From Cruorifilaria tuberocauda (lineage: Eukaryota > Nematoda > Chromadorea > Rhabditida > Onchocercidae), in NCBI GenBank assembly GCA_013365365.1, contig JABVXU010000220.1, forward strand, positions 24,685-88,684: a stretch of 64,000 nt of DNA, written 5' to 3'. Numbering within the stretch: position 1 is the first letter of the stretch; every line of letters starts with the position of its first letter. Shown here in pieces: positions 1 through 15,100 of the stretch. The position numbers and the translations under genes were made by a program. The notes beneath the pieces were generated by a model. It saw nothing but the letters and a program-made list of their open reading frames with translations. It was not told where the DNA came from and did not search any database.

Positions 1-3000
1 AGAGAGGGAAAGTAAAAAGTGTTGCAAATATGTATCGATCGTGATGACCAGTGGGATGACCAGTAAGCTTGTGAGACTGGAGAATATGGCGTATTCTTTC
101 ATTCCTTCCATTTTTATGCCATAATCTCTTCCCCCTTCATACTAATAAATCATATCATGACATGCCCCATTGACTCATTGACTTGAAAGAAGTTTGTTAA
201 TTGTGATTTTATCAGTTAAACTTATGCTAAGCTTCCCGTGTTTGTAGAAAATTTTAATATTATAATATAAATTTTAAACAAACTGTAATAGCTATGTAAT
301 ATTCTAAAGGATTTAATTTTTATATTAACAGTAATATTTTATGGCTTTCGAAATAACTTGAATAATTCAGATTTTCTTTCTTTTTGGAATTTTAATGAGA
401 AATCAAATTGTTGATGGAATTTCTTTAAGCCTGATTCTTTGCTTAAATATGATTAGTAGAATTGTTTTATTTCCTATTAAAGCAACTGAGACAGCAACAG
501 AAATCTATTGGTGGTCGTTCCAACACAAAAAACAAAATATGAAATTTTTTTGAATTTTATAATTAATGGATTTTTTTTATTATGCCGCAAGATGTTCTGT
601 CACTCGGAACCTCGTTACTTCGAGGTGTTAAACGCATTGTTTAAGTGAATGATAATTAATGATATTAGCATCGTTTAATTTGATGTAATTTAATGCTAGA
701 GTTTTATTTTTTATTTCCTATAGTTGTGAAAAATTATTGAGCAATGAATTGAATATTTAAAACAGAAGCAAGAGAATCAAATTGCTTAGTAAGATTAAAT
801 TTAAAAAGTTTAACTTCAGTCATGAATTCAATCTTTAATTGAACGATCTTCAGTGCATTCTTTTGGTTTTGTAATCATTCCCTCCGAATAATTGAAAATA
901 AACAAACAAATTCAGCAGTGATATTGTTTACTGATATTGAAAACGCCGATTCAATGAACGCAAGGTGATTTTAAGCTTGATTTCATCACCTGAAACATAA
1001 ACAATATTTTTCGAAGAAAACCTTTAGTTCAGTAATTATGAAAATAACTCAAAAAAAGTGACATAGTAATATCCATCAAATGAAAATAGCGGGAAAACTT
1101 AGCATATAATTAGAATCGATGAAATCTTGCAAAACTTTCTCTGAAAACTTTGCTTAGCAAAAGCAGAAAAGACACTTGTTCTAGATATCGATATGAAATT
1201 TGAAATTTGTCAGAAAAAATAACGAACAAATTTCCTTCCTATCATTCAGCTGTTTAATCTTCTATAATTTCGGGAAAATTTCCTTTTCAGAATCATGAAA
1301 ACATTTTCGACATGGCATTTTCAGAAAATTTTATTTGAAATGAAATCAAATTGTAAGTTTATTTGAACATAAATTCTTGCAAAGTAAGTATCAAATCTAA
1401 AATCTGAAAAGTTTGAGCTAGAAATTGCATGTTAAAAGGACAATATGAATACCTCAGACCAATTCTCTTCAGCTAAATCAATAGCGATTTATAATGTTCA
1501 AATCATGAGATTGACCTTTGCTCTTACATAACATACAAGTAGTATCAGACGCAGACAAACAATTGTTGATGCAGAACAGTTCCATGAGTCAAACAAAGGT
1601 TATGGGTTAGCTAGTAAAAATCGATTTCAATGTTTCAGTTTTCTTCACATTGCTTTTTCTACATTGGCTATTCAACTGATTGATAATGACAAATTTGAAT
1701 TTCAAAAATCATTAAGATTCAGTATTTTAATAAATAATAATCAACATTAAATCATTAGACTGTACAAATAAGCATCGTGGTTTTTATCATTACCTGCATA
1801 TGTTAATTAAGTATGATGAGATAACCGTTGTGGTTAACGTTTTAGTTACTGATTAATGGCTTCATTAAATACAGTATGCAAAAACCATCTTTGTAATGTG
1901 ATTAAATAATTTCGTTTCCTCCATGGATTATTATAATTCTTTTCATATTTAAGTTGTATTATAACTTAATGGCATTTCTATGTAATGATAAATAGACGAA
2001 AAATGAAATATATATATAAGCGAAGCAGAATTGGTCTATTTGATTTCATTTTAGATTAGTGTTTTCGAGATTTGAACTCTAAAAATTATCTGGAAAGTTT
2101 ATTTGAAGTTATCAAGAAATAAGTACTTTTATTTCTCGATAACCTACAAGATAAACTGTATATGAAGTAGTTTTTTGCTTTATTTTCTTGAGCGATAAAA
2201 CTCTAGTTTGTTAGACAAATTATGCTTATTTTATTGAAGTTTGTATCAGTTCAAATTTCCATCAAGGAATAACAAATCTATAAGCTTATTTTCATATGAA
2301 TCATTAGCATTGATTTTTATGATAAGCTATATAACTAAATTAAATTTCAATAAAAAAAAAGTTTACCAATCAAAATATTTTGTATTTTAATAGATCACAT
2401 TTGAAAAACGTATCTAATGATAATAATTGTCGAAGTGGAAGAAATATTAACAAATTTACTTTCTTATCCATCAATTCAAAAAGATTTTATGAGATTAAAA
2501 AGAGTGCTATAAATGCACTATTGGCAGTTTTTGAATAAAATTTAAATTTATTTCTATGGTTTTACATTCCACAACCAATATATTTGCCCAGAAATATTCC
2601 ATTTGTCAATCTAGATTACTTTAGGTAAACTTACATCAATTTAAGTAAAGCTATAAATATTATATCTCAGAAATTAAAAAAATGATCACGTGATATTCAG
2701 GCGGTTCCGATGAAAATGAAATTCGAATTCCACGGTATTATCTTGTCAATTAATATTTTTGCCCGAGTTATATTCATTAATTAAGCTGATTTTTGTGATT
2801 TTTTTGTAAAATACTTCCAACTGAAACTAATTTAACATTGTTTCAATAGTGCGGTAATTAGGTTTATTATTATCATTTGTATGTTTTGTAAAGTTTTGTT
2901 TCCTGTTTGCATGATTAATTGCTGAGATTACATTGAACTGGAAATAGAAATGAATTCTTCTGGATCAGTGAGTGAGAGATTAAAAGAGATGATTGCACCC

Positions 3001-6000
3001 TTGCATTCCGGAACATCTTCCATAAAGAAATTCCAAACAAGACAATAACTCATCATTAGTAAGGCATACTGCATAGATGAATTGTATCCTAAACAATCCA
3101 ATTGCACTTCGAGAAGTCCAAGAATTCAGGAAAAGACGACTGAAATTTCCATAAACTGTCTCCCATAAATAAAAATAAGTTCGAGTTTCCTCTCTCATTT
3201 CCGCAAATTCAAACAGTTTCAATTTGGCTAATATACCGTTTCAAAATAAAATATTGTAATTAGCATGTATTATATTTCTAGCAATGGTATATTAATGATC
3301 ATAAATTAACTATCTCAAATCAAATTTTATCAAAATTGCAAGTAAACAAACTTCCTTTTAAAAGTAATCATACATCCCTACCACTAATAAATTGAATGAA
3401 TTAATCATTAATTAGAGACTTTGTCCACTTCGTCATATTCACTGAGCGCTTTTTCAACAAGGAATTCACGAGATGAGGAAATTTGCATATATTGCTTTTG
3501 GGAGAGTGATGAGCTCATCTAAGTATGCTTCACTTCACTTTGGAACATTTGTTCATCTATAAGCAGCAACCTACCAATAGATCGAACTAATTAACAAGCG
3601 GAAATGGAATGATGAGAAAGTGTAGCTTTTGTTGAGCTTCAATGCTAACAACTTCTTCTGAGGGATGACGATGAAATTCCCAAGACGTGTCATCAATCAG
3701 ACACGCTAAGTTGTTACTTCAAACAGGTATTTCACTTACTTATTATTCCAGTTCGTTAATTATCATCATATCCATCCATAAATGTGTAGTAGAAGAATAT
3801 CTTTGATATAATCTTGAATTAATTATCCAAAAGAGGCTAGTTAACATCACTTAATCCATTTACTTGGCTAATTTCGATTAATAACAATCAAGTGATAACA
3901 TCAAATTCCCTGAAATTACTTCAACTTACAAACTGCATATATTTATTTGGAAAGAATATTGTCTTACTTACAATTCTCTTTGTAAATATCTTAAAAGAAT
4001 TGTTCAGTTTAAGATAAAAAATTCATCAAACATCAAACAAGTATTAAACAAAAATTTTGATTAAAAAAGAGAAATAAAGTTGAAAGTTCATTACTTTCAA
4101 TAAAAATTAATTTTCCATAATTTAAAAAATACTGTAAAATTCTTCATAGGTTATTGGCTATTTCATTTGTTCACAGCAAGAATGAAAATCGAATATTACA
4201 ATAATCGATTACTCATATCTCATTTATTGCATGCATTTTGCTGCTTATTACTTTTCATTTTATTTTAAACTTATATTTTCCAATTGATTAATTATTGAAA
4301 TGAATAGTAAAGTTTCATTTACTTTCCATCTTTTCCTTATCATTTCTTGTCGCAAACTTTTCGCATTTTCAAATTGGGAGATTTTAGTTGCATCACTACT
4401 CATGCTCTCATCACTACTTTCTACTTCATTTCCATTTCTACCGCAATACGATAACTATAACTATTCATTATCATTTTAATTATTGTATAATGCCTAATAA
4501 ATTTAACTCAAAAAATGCAACTTACAAATACCATCTTCTGAACTTAACCATACCTGCTAAGCTTAGACATTAACTTTAGTTTTTTCCTACCTATTTCTTA
4601 GGTGTCCATTTTCCTATCGTAATAGTCAGAAATATTGTTTTAAAAAAAGCGAAAGCAAAATGTATAATTTCCATACTGATAACTCAATCAAATTTTAAAA
4701 TAAAGGGCTTTTTGAAGAAATTGAAAAAAATATTAAAGTCTAGCAGTAATAAAAGAATACTGATAAACCATCAACAAAGCTGTAAAAGTAAAAGTAACCC
4801 AAAGAGATAAAGTATTCTAAACTAGGAGAAGCCATCTTTTCAAAATTATAAAGCTCTAAATGAAAATATAATTTATAAAGTTTAATATTGTTCCCATTCT
4901 CAGAGCAGTAAAAGTTAATTGTTAGAAAGTCTTTAGTAAAAACTGATCTTATCAGAATTTTGCAATAATTAGTTCTAGGAAGAAATTAGTCTTATTTCTT
5001 GGATTTATAAAGATTTTGTTCATTTGATAATAACATAAGAAAGAAATAAAACTGAAACAATTATTAACAACAAAAATGAATATCTAAAAATGGAAGAAAA
5101 TGGAATGAAGAAACTGAGAATGATTCAAAAGGCGATAACAGCGAATTTTCAAGACAACTTAAAATTTGAAAACAAAAAAAGAAAAAAAAGCAATTTTGAA
5201 GAGAACTGATTAAGTCTCACAACTGGTAGTGATCGATTTCGAAAAAAATTCAAGAATGTTTTGATTAGAAGAAAAATGCTGACTGGTTCTCATGAAGGAA
5301 CTTTTTTCAAATGCTTATCTTTACTAAATTAATGAAAGCTTATTCAGGTAAAGGTAGCAAAATGCAAATTAATATAATTCAATTTCGATTATGGAAAAAA
5401 TTCTTTCTTTTGTGCTTATTAATTCACACAATAATTTATCAAGATGTTATCATTTTATCAACTTGCAAATATTGCAGTCTTTTTGGCTTGAAAATTTGGC
5501 CAGTTTGAAGTATTTCTGATGCCAGGCATATTTTTAGCAGTGATGAAATTTCAGATCAATAATTACCATGTAACAGATAGAAAGATAATTTTAAAAGAAA
5601 GTATGAAATTGGAATGGAATGGAATGAGATGATGCATAGAGTGAAATATGATTTTGAATGGGAATACCTGAAGATCTTAGGTCAAACTGATATGAGGAGA
5701 ATAGGTGATGATTGAAACGAAGGAAGAGTGATAATTTGAAGAAATGTTTAATCCGTTTTACAGTAACTTCCATTAAATCAGATGAATCGAGTGATTGAAC
5801 AGTCTCATCTTACTGTCAGATTATCGATACCACTCATCCTTTTTACGCCAATTAACCTATCAAATGCTATTATACACTATCAGTTGTTATTTCTCGCGAA
5901 TTTTACAGCTTTACAGTTTCTGTTAATTTCGTATTTGTGAAATAAGACACCAATCAATGTATGGTTTGGATAGAAGGATTAAAAGTTTTTTAATTTTAAT

Positions 6001-9000
6001 ATTATTTATTTACTTATAACAATTGTTTGGATGCAATCATTTGAGTTCTTTTTTTGCTTCCATCACAAAATAGTTCTTGTAATTCACTTTTTTTTTCGAA
6101 TTATTTCAAATCGAAATTTTAAAATTTGATCACTACAATGCAATTTAGCAATTATTATTATAAATTATAAAAAACACATTCATTGCAGCGATAATTTCTA
6201 GCATAAATTAGGTTTTGGTGTATTAGTTTTACCAAAACCTGAATCTAAGATGAATGTGTGAAGAGCAAAAGGACAGAAAGGAATTGTGTCAGATCGACGA
6301 TATTTTTTAATAATGAAACTTCAGTGGGATTAGCAATTGTGAGAGTTAGCAATAATCCTGAATCTGACAAATCCGGATACTGTAAAGTAAACTTCTCCGG
6401 CACAGAAATAAAACCATTGCTTACTTTTCTTTTTTCTTTTCACATAGGATAAAATACCCATTTGACAGAATATACGTTAAAATTATTCATTATTCAACTT
6501 TGTGATACGAAAAGCTTGTTTAGAATTAAGCAATTTTGTTTTTCTGCTCACTTACAGAATCAACTAATTAATTATGCGAAACAAAAGTTCATTTCTCAGT
6601 TTCACTAGCAGTAACTATCTTTCGTTAATCCTTTAAAAATGAGAAAAAAGACCTTCCCGTAATTGTTCTAATATTTACGCTCATTTCGTTTTGCCCTAAA
6701 AAAATTTGAATGAATGATTTCCCGTAAGTTTCAGTCATTTTCATCTAATGAGAATCCTAGCCTGTTTGTAATTCAATTTGCAAAAAAAAAACAATTAATT
6801 TTTAGAATATTTGAAGCATGAGCATCAAATCATCTCGTTATGCAATTTTCAAATTTACCTTTTGCCTTGAATTGTCTAATTTTAGTTTAAAATTGTAAAT
6901 TAACGGCTATTTCTTTCGGGATGCTAAAATGAAGTTGATGTGAAGCGCTAGTACTTTGATGTGCATTTTTCTGTCCTCAAGCATTTTCCTCGGGTGTTTT
7001 TTGTTCAGAGGAAGTGTTTGGCAGACCCCCCACTGTTCACCTCGGGAGTAGAAGGGACAAGATGCTCTCACCTTTCCTCTTTCTCATTCCTTTTCTATTA
7101 TTTGTTACAGGTGGATACTTATCTTTTCCAATAATTTATTCGACAAATATTACAGATGGCAAAGCTTCCAAAGCTTTCAGTCTAATAAATGGCGCAATTG
7201 TCTATATTCAAAAATGATAATTACTTTCTCTTAAGTATTGTAATTTTGACAGTAATAGTTTATTCGTAGATTAAGTACCTTCTCGAGCATAATTAATGTT
7301 TTAATTTGATGCATTAATTAAAAAACATTTAATTCAGTTTTATTTCAATTCAAATTTCATTTGAGATATGCTGGAAATCTTAACAATCAAAAGTTTCTAA
7401 TAATAAATTAAATTTTTAATTTGCCAAGTTTTTTTCATATTTTTTCTTTATTATTTTGAAAATATCGTACTTCATTCACCCGAATTACTGTATTATTGAA
7501 AATCGGTTAAATCAACTGATAGCCGATTTATGAATTCCGGAATAATCTCTTGATGTTTGCCTGATAGAAGGAAGTGTTCACATACCACATATTAATGTTT
7601 GAAACAACAAAAAAGAATGAACTTTTGTGAGAGAAAGAGAAAATTCGATTTATTATTATTCTTTTTCTATGATATTTAACTTTAAATGCAATGATTAATG
7701 CGAAATTTTTAAGAAATTTTGAAAAATGGAAAAAATTCAATTTCATTTGGATTAAAGAAATGAATCATTTTGTGACATTTGTATTTTATTTTGAAAAAAT
7801 TCAAAATAAAATTTTCATTTTATAGAAATTTTATTTAGGAAACATCAAATGTTTTGTGTACAATTAGAATTATATTAAGTACAATATTAAGTTGTAAATT
7901 TTCTGTGAAAGAGAGAAGATATAAATTTGTAGAAACTTTCCAAATGTTCGTATTTTCCTTCACATAGAATGTGGAAGAACAATATGTATGCCGGATCCAG
8001 AATACTGGAAAATATGAATATGACGTAAGGGCATCATCCACTTATAAAATGTTGATTACTTTTATTCTCCTAAAAGCACTTTTCATTTCTAAGTGCGCAA
8101 TTCATAATGTACTAATCATATTGCAGAAATACCGCTAAGCGCTAAAGTGGATTAATTGAAAAGCTTTGTGAAGATTTGATTGGAATAGAATTGTAATTTT
8201 TATGGTTTGAGAAAAGAAGGAAAATCGAATCAAAAAATGAATTTATATAATTTTTTTTTCTAGAAAATTATTTGAAGAAATTTTTCAATCGATCGGAACG
8301 CTTCCTTTTATGGAGAAAACGAACTTCCGAATATTCTCCAGTCATTTTGAAATTAAGGTAAATAAAAAAATCAAACTAAATTGAGAAAACAATTAAATTT
8401 TATGTTTATGTCTTATTTCAAATCTCTCTGCCTTTCTCTCTCGCTCTTTTTCTCTCTCTCTCTTTCTTCACTCCATCCCTCTTATTTATATAAAACACAG
8501 TAATACTACTGGATGGGGAGAGAAAGTGCTAATTAGTTTGATGAAAAGGATGAAACTAATTAGTGCCACTGTTAAGGAGTGCTTCTTTCCTTACTTGATA
8601 TCCTTTTATATCAAAAAGAAACAGGTTCCCCAGTAATCCAGAAAGTGTAACCTGATTTGACTGATTGGGAAAGTTAAATATTTACTCTAGTTATTCAGGC
8701 TACTCCAGAATTTTCATGCAGCCTTTTTTTTTCGGAACATAAGTAGCCAATGATTTCATTAATGATATCACTTATCAATCTTCATTTGAAATTCCATCTC
8801 TTTCTTTAATTTTTCTGTCTGAATTTTTTTATTTGTTAAATAAATTTCATTTTAGTGTCTCAGTTGATTTGATCCTATTTTGCTCTTTTCCGGATTTCCC
8901 GCTGTTTGTAAACATTATATGCACTTATTGAAATTATTTTTCTTTTTCAATATACTTTCTCTTTGACTTTAAGTAAATGTTAAATCTGTTAACTTTTTTG

Positions 9001-12000
9001 ATAGGCAGAATTTGATAAGATTTATGGTTTTTCTTTTTTGATTTTAAATTTCCGAATTATCAAAAAAATAGATAAAAGGAAGAGAAATGGTGCATAGATA
9101 ACAGGTAAATAACAGAGATAACAGGTAAAAAAAAGGAGAATTCGTCTTGGAGAGTAATATTTGTACCGCTTATCAGAAGATATCGGGAAGATCCGTTATT
9201 ATGCGATTGTACGATATTTTGTGGTTTTAGCTGAACTGCAATCATTCCTTTAACCTGTTGTCATACCTGTCTCAATTAGTTCTGCATATCTGATCGTAGA
9301 CAGAATGATATCAATTTTCCCCCATCACTTGTGGAAATTGTCAACGCTCCTGTCAACCACATTACTACCCATAACGATATTCTTCAGTCGTAATCATTAC
9401 CGTGAAATGTTCTCGTGATGAGACTTGACATTACGATGTTGACCTTTGATGTTAATTTAAACTTCGATCTTTTTGATAACTCTGTTCACTGATATTTTTT
9501 TATTAAAAAATATTTTTTTTATTAATAATATTTTTTTTCTCACTAATATTTTTTATTGAAAAACTATTAAAATTTTTTTTCAAATTAAATTTTTCTTTTT
9601 TTAATCATAGATTTATATCGAATTAGCTTTCAGTGTTTATGATAATGATTACAACTTTTCACCGATCGCTTGCAAAAAAGAGATTGTTGCGATCAATGAG
9701 TGATTCCATAAGAAAACAGCAGTAATAAAATTTCTACTTATAGATCTTTAGATTTCAAATTTGATTATTTTCTTTATCCAGCTTTGCTTTTAACTTCAAC
9801 TTTTATTCAGCTTGCATTATAGAGAATAGTTGCAACCTTTGTGAAATTTTCATTAGTAACTTTTTAAGGTGTAAAATTTGTGATGATAATCTTCTTCATT
9901 TCCAAGGATATCATCCATTTCATTTTTGTTTATTTCTACTGAAAATTAAGACTGAAATAGTTCTGAAATTCACAAATATCTAACTGATGGCAAAATTGTG
10001 AGGTTTTATCTTAAATGTTTCCTCAATTAATTGTTATTAATTCTCAATATGAAATTTGCATAAGAATGAATTGTTCTTTGCTGAATTAAAAGGAAATGGC
10101 AAATTCTACCACCCTACTAATTATAATTATTTAAATGTATCACAACTTCTTTTCCAACCTTTGAAATACGCAATGATTTTTTACAAATGTTATTCATATT
10201 CAGGTTTTAATAAAATTTAAGATAATAAAATTTTCTTTTTTCAAATTGCAACGAAAAAGAAATATCATTGATTTATATGTTAAAACTTCGCTTTGAATAA
10301 TAATCTCCTAATCAGACTAATTATAACTGAACGATCTAACCGATGAATGTTTATAGTAATTGCTGTAATTCTAGTTCAGATTATGATTCAATTTAAGCAT
10401 TCAAGATTAAGCGATATTGATTTTAGTATCAGTGGATGAAGTACAAAAATAATTATTATCGTATTTTAAAGAAAAAATTGCTGTGGCAAATGTAGCTAAA
10501 AATTATGAAAGGTACTTTGATCCCTCTGGTCGATTTATTAGCAAATTAACTTGGAGATCCAAAAATTTCTCTCAGTGGATATATTAGCAATTTAGTTAAT
10601 AATAGTAGCATATTGTCTTTCGGATTTTGTTCAAGTAATAATAATTTTTTAAAATAACCATCCAAAAATAAAATCGATTCTTTCATATTATTTGATAATT
10701 TATTATAACTAAGACCCTCTATGCTTTGACATTAATCAGAACTAAATATCATTTGATAATTTACTGTACTTCGTATTGAATAAGGGAAAAACGTATTTCG
10801 AAGCTAAATGATACTCATTTTACGAAAGATTCGCTGCAAAAGATGAGGTCATTTGTTGGTGGAATTAGAACGACCATTTCTCGCTGTACTTTTTGTAAAT
10901 TTCAATTTTACTATTTCTATCATTTTTCCTAAAATTTTGTTTCAAACAATTCCTTCGCTATCTGTTGGAATTGGATAGAAAAAGCGAGTAATATTTGATG
11001 GCTTAATTGCTTTTAATTTAAATCAATTAAACTGTAATGCGTCACTGTGACAATATTTGATAGATTTCTTATTGTTCTTTCACTATTCATTCAACTTTTA
11101 GAGGGGAAAAACCTGTTATTCCATGCAAAATAACAATTAAAATTACCGAAAGAATAGAAAGGTTGAAGTAGAGGTAATGTTACCAACAAAATTGTCCATT
11201 ACGGTGGCAATAATATCAGTTATTAAAGTAAAAACATCAATAACAATTTTGATTACTCGAGGAATGATATTGTTAATAACAGTAACAAAATCGATAGAGG
11301 AAGTAAAAGATGTGGAATGATATCGTTGGCGATACTGAGATCTCTCAGTGCTACCAGTAACAACCGAAGGAAATCTACTAGTTAGTAGAGAATTTCGGTA
11401 AAATCTTTCCGGGGCGGAGCAAATGTGCGGTAGCGGAAAGAAGTCGAACTCCGCCTTCCGCACCTCTCACCCTTTGTCATTTTCCTTGCAAAGCATCGCG
11501 ACGATTCGACGATAAACACTTTATGTCTGATGAGGTGAATTTAGGGCTGTAATTTTTGTTATGGAATATGCTTAGATGAAAGCGAAAGAGAAAATAACTT
11601 GGGAATTGATGAATTCCCAGATGAACGGTAAGGACGGAAAGTGAGAAAATAACATGGAAATTAGTTGATTCCCATTAGTTTAATATAAGTTTATAATTCA
11701 ACATGAATTTGCAGTTTTGAATTTTGATTATTTTTCTCGGTAAAAACATGCAAAATTCAACTTTTTTCCGAGAATAATTTAACTTGTTAGATTTAAGGTT
11801 ATTATCGTTCAATAATTTTCAAGTAAAAGTATGTCTTATCAATTTTCATGATTGAATTTACAAAAAAGGTATCTGTTTCGTAGTTTAATTATAAATTTCA
11901 GATCAAACTTTGTTAAAATATATTTCTCTGACAACTGTATAATTTTAATTAAAATTATATAAATAATATAAATGTATGCAATTTTCGATAGAAAAATATT

Positions 12001-12139
12001 TGTTGATGTTTGACAAATAAAATATTGAGGTTCACTAACGTATCTCTATGACTTAATGAACTTACATTAGCACAATGTGCATAATTCGCAATCGGAATAT
12101 TACATCGAGTCATTCTCAATTAAAAAACTACAGTTTCAG
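1..12139. other. Non-coding region upstream of kal-1
   Basis: I see no exon set here that can be joined with consistent phase and family resemblance on either strand. Open frames are short and look like chance products of AT-rich DNA. A slightly GC-richer patch at about 7010-7090 and another at 11330-11510 stand out in composition but give no recognisable protein. There are pyrimidine tracts (about 8423-8466) and A/T runs (about 9485-9560). The stretch probably contains the promoter and distal control elements of kal-1 (inference from position). Part of it could instead be intron of a gene lying outside the window. Confidence 0.5.
12129..12139 (+). other. Splice acceptor directly at the kal-1 start codon
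   Basis: A pyrimidine-containing TTTCAG ends at 12139 and the ATG follows with no spacer. In nematodes this layout is typical of a spliced-leader trans-splice site; the sequence alone cannot exclude a cis 5'UTR intron. The site also argues for starting translation at 12140 rather than at the in-frame ATG at 12077, because the longer start would place 21 hydrophilic residues ahead of the signal peptide. Confidence 0.55.
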
Positions 12140-15100
12140 ATGGAAATATCAGTAATTACAATTAAGCTACTTGCAAGACTGATCGCATTTCAATTACTTC
12201 TTCTATCATTACTACCTGTGACAGTTGTCACCGATGAACTTCTCAACGCACGATGCCAAACAATGTGCCTTCATCAGTTAGAAATGGCTAGTGGCGTAAG
12301 TTAATTATATTATAAATAAAATGCTCGTTATTCATCAAATTTATTAATAAATTAAAACTTTTTTCCCTTCCTCAATTTCCTTTTTTTCTTTAACTTTTTA
12401 CTAATCCATTAAAATGCATTATTATTTTCATATTTCCTTTTATGTATGCTAATTTTCATTATGCTTTTTTCGTTTCAAATCATTTAATTTATTTTGTTAT
12501 TATTAATTTAATTACATTTTATCATGACAGCCATGTTTTTTCTGCTTTTTTTCTTCCTGCTTATTACTTAATAGATCAAAATCTGTTTTATAATATAGCA
12601 TAAGAGTTTATACAATTAGCTGTTCTTATTTTACCATCGATTGCAAGCATCATTAAATTTGCAAACTACTTTTTTAATTTAGTTTTTTCCTAGAAGATGA
12701 TCGGTTATTGCAAGTAAAGTATATAGAAATAGATAGGAACAGGTCGAAATATCAGATAAGCATAAGAGAAGCTATCTAACCACTTAACCAAACCAATGGT
12801 ACTGTTAATGGTACCTGCGGCATGCTTTGTACATTTTAACTGTGATATAGCTTCAGGATACTTTGTCCGTCAAATTCAGCTTTATTCCACTCTTTCATTT
12901 TATCCATCAAATGATGCATTAATGTTTGTGGGAATGGTTTGGCTATCATTAAAAGTTTTCTTATCAAACTTCCATAAATAATTACACAGCACTAAATTAA
13001 TGAATTAATGAAGTAGTACAGTTGGTGTTTCCGTTGTCAGCTGTTTCAGTCCTAAACAAACTTTGCATTAATCTTATTGGCGCTATTATTGCAATACGAT
13101 ACATTTATGATTCCAAGTGATAATACAATAAGGATATAATTTTACAAATAATATAAGTAATAAAATGAATAAATTAATTAAACCAATAGATACATCAATA
13201 TATGGAAAGTGATTAGATTGAAGAAAATGTAAGAAAAAACTATATTATAAATTTTTTAAAGTAAAATGAAAGACAGTTAATATTAGGAGGTTTATTTAAT
13301 GACTTAAAAGAAAGTATATAATTAATGACAGTATAAAAATATTAGTCCGCTTGATGAGATGATTGATTGATAACGATGATAATGATGATCGGTTGATAAC
13401 TAATAATGATCGGGTGATGATAATGATAATCAGCAAATAAGCTAAGTCTGTTAATAGTAATCAGAATCATAATCGTAATTATAACATGGTGCATTAAAAT
13501 AGTATCAGTTTTACAGTACCTCTAATTAATAGATCTTCTAATTATATTTAGGTTACGGTAGCAAAGGTAGAGTAAAGCTTTTTTGTTGAAATTACAAAAT
13601 AAAATTATCATTTTTTTTGTTGAAGTTATGAGACATAATTACAATTGCTTAAAATAAATGGAAACATTTTTCATTTTTTCTTTTCTTGCAAGAATAGTAA
13701 GAGATAAAGATAAAAATGACGAAAATGACTGATAGATGTTCGCTTGATGCTTCATTTCCGTGAATTTTTGAATAAAAAAAAGCAGAAAAAGCGCTTAAAT
13801 TGATCATCATTCAGAGACAGAAGGCCTGGGCTCTTTTTTTACATCCGTTGGCCTAATATTGCAATCCATTTCAACTCTATCCTTCCTTTTCCTCCTCTTT
13901 GTCCCTTTCAAATCATAAACAGAATAATGATTCGAGTAAAATAAAACAATTTTTTAGCATTCCCAGCCATCAAGAGGGAAAATATAAGAAGACCGCGGAG
14001 AGCGAAAAGCAAGATAAAAAGAGAGCTATTAAAAAATCTTAACATCCAAAGAAATGTTTTGTATTCTGTTGAAATTGAAATGGAAGTACACAAAAAATCA
14101 AAATCGCAAGAAATGAAACTATTAGAATGATTTCAGTGCTTCAATATATATGAATAATGTTATAGTGATGTAAGAAACTAAATATTTTAATTTAAATAAT
14201 CTGTTGAATCAGTTCAACTATCCATATATCAATTATAATATTTGTAGCTTTTAGTATTCATCTAGAAAACGGTGGGATTTTATCGAGATAAATTGAATTT
14301 AATTTAAATTCAAAGTATTTGCTTTATAGATTTCAGCTAATATCAATTCAATGGCAGAATATTTTGCATAAAAAAACCCATCTTGTGATAATACGGCTAT
14401 TATCATTAATTGAAACGGCAAGCCTTTTTTCCCTTACGAAAAAGAAGAGTAAAAGAGAGAAAGGTTTTGAAGAATGAATTGCTCTAAAATATAATTATCA
14501 CGAGAAAGGATTGATTGAAAGAAGATAAAATTTCTTTAACACTTGAATTTATAATACGTGTAAAATGTGTAAATCAATGTTTAAATTGAATTTTATTTTC
14601 TTCATTTTCCCAAAGAAAAAAATGCTTCCATAATATTAGCCTTTTTCATTCCTAAATACCTTTAAAAAGAAGTAAATAGTTTGGACAAAAATGCAATAAA
14701 TTTTATGCCTTTTTTTGAACGATATTTACATCGGTAGTTCATAGTCTCTCTCTTCATCTCTCTTTCTCTCTCCCTCTCCCTCTGTCTTTCTTCCCCTTTT
14801 TCTCGTTCAATTCATTCGGGGATTAAGAATAACTTTTTTAAATTGCTCTATTAATACGATTCATATGGTTGAAGCAACTCAGACGATACCAACTCAGATT
14901 AAATTTGAAGATTTCATGTTATTTAAATTTTTTTCAAGTATGAAAAATATTTGAATTTCTCAATCATAATTTTTTTCGATAATAGTGATACTTTGTTCAC
15001 AATCTTCTTCTTGTAGTTGTTGCATAAGCTTCAAATCTCCAAAATTTTCCATTGAATTTTATTGATAATTTGATAAAGGCATGAGAGAATCGCATGATTC

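Noticed and set aside
2980..3222. 80-codon minus-strand open frame of fairly normal composition
   Set aside because: No partner exons, no promoter or splice evidence and no recognisable domain.
7014..7217. Open frame with a signal-peptide-like MLSPFLFLIPFLLFV
   Set aside because: Hydrophobic strings arise easily from T-rich DNA; no downstream exon in phase and no family resemblance.
11143..11463. 106-codon minus-strand open frame in a GC-richer patch
   Set aside because: Low-complexity I/V/T-rich C-terminal half, also open on the + strand, no splice context and no recognisable family. Treated as chance.
12077..12139. Longer kal-1 start adding 21 residues
   Set aside because: It would put a hydrophilic stretch before the signal peptide, and a TTTCAG acceptor lies exactly before the inner ATG.
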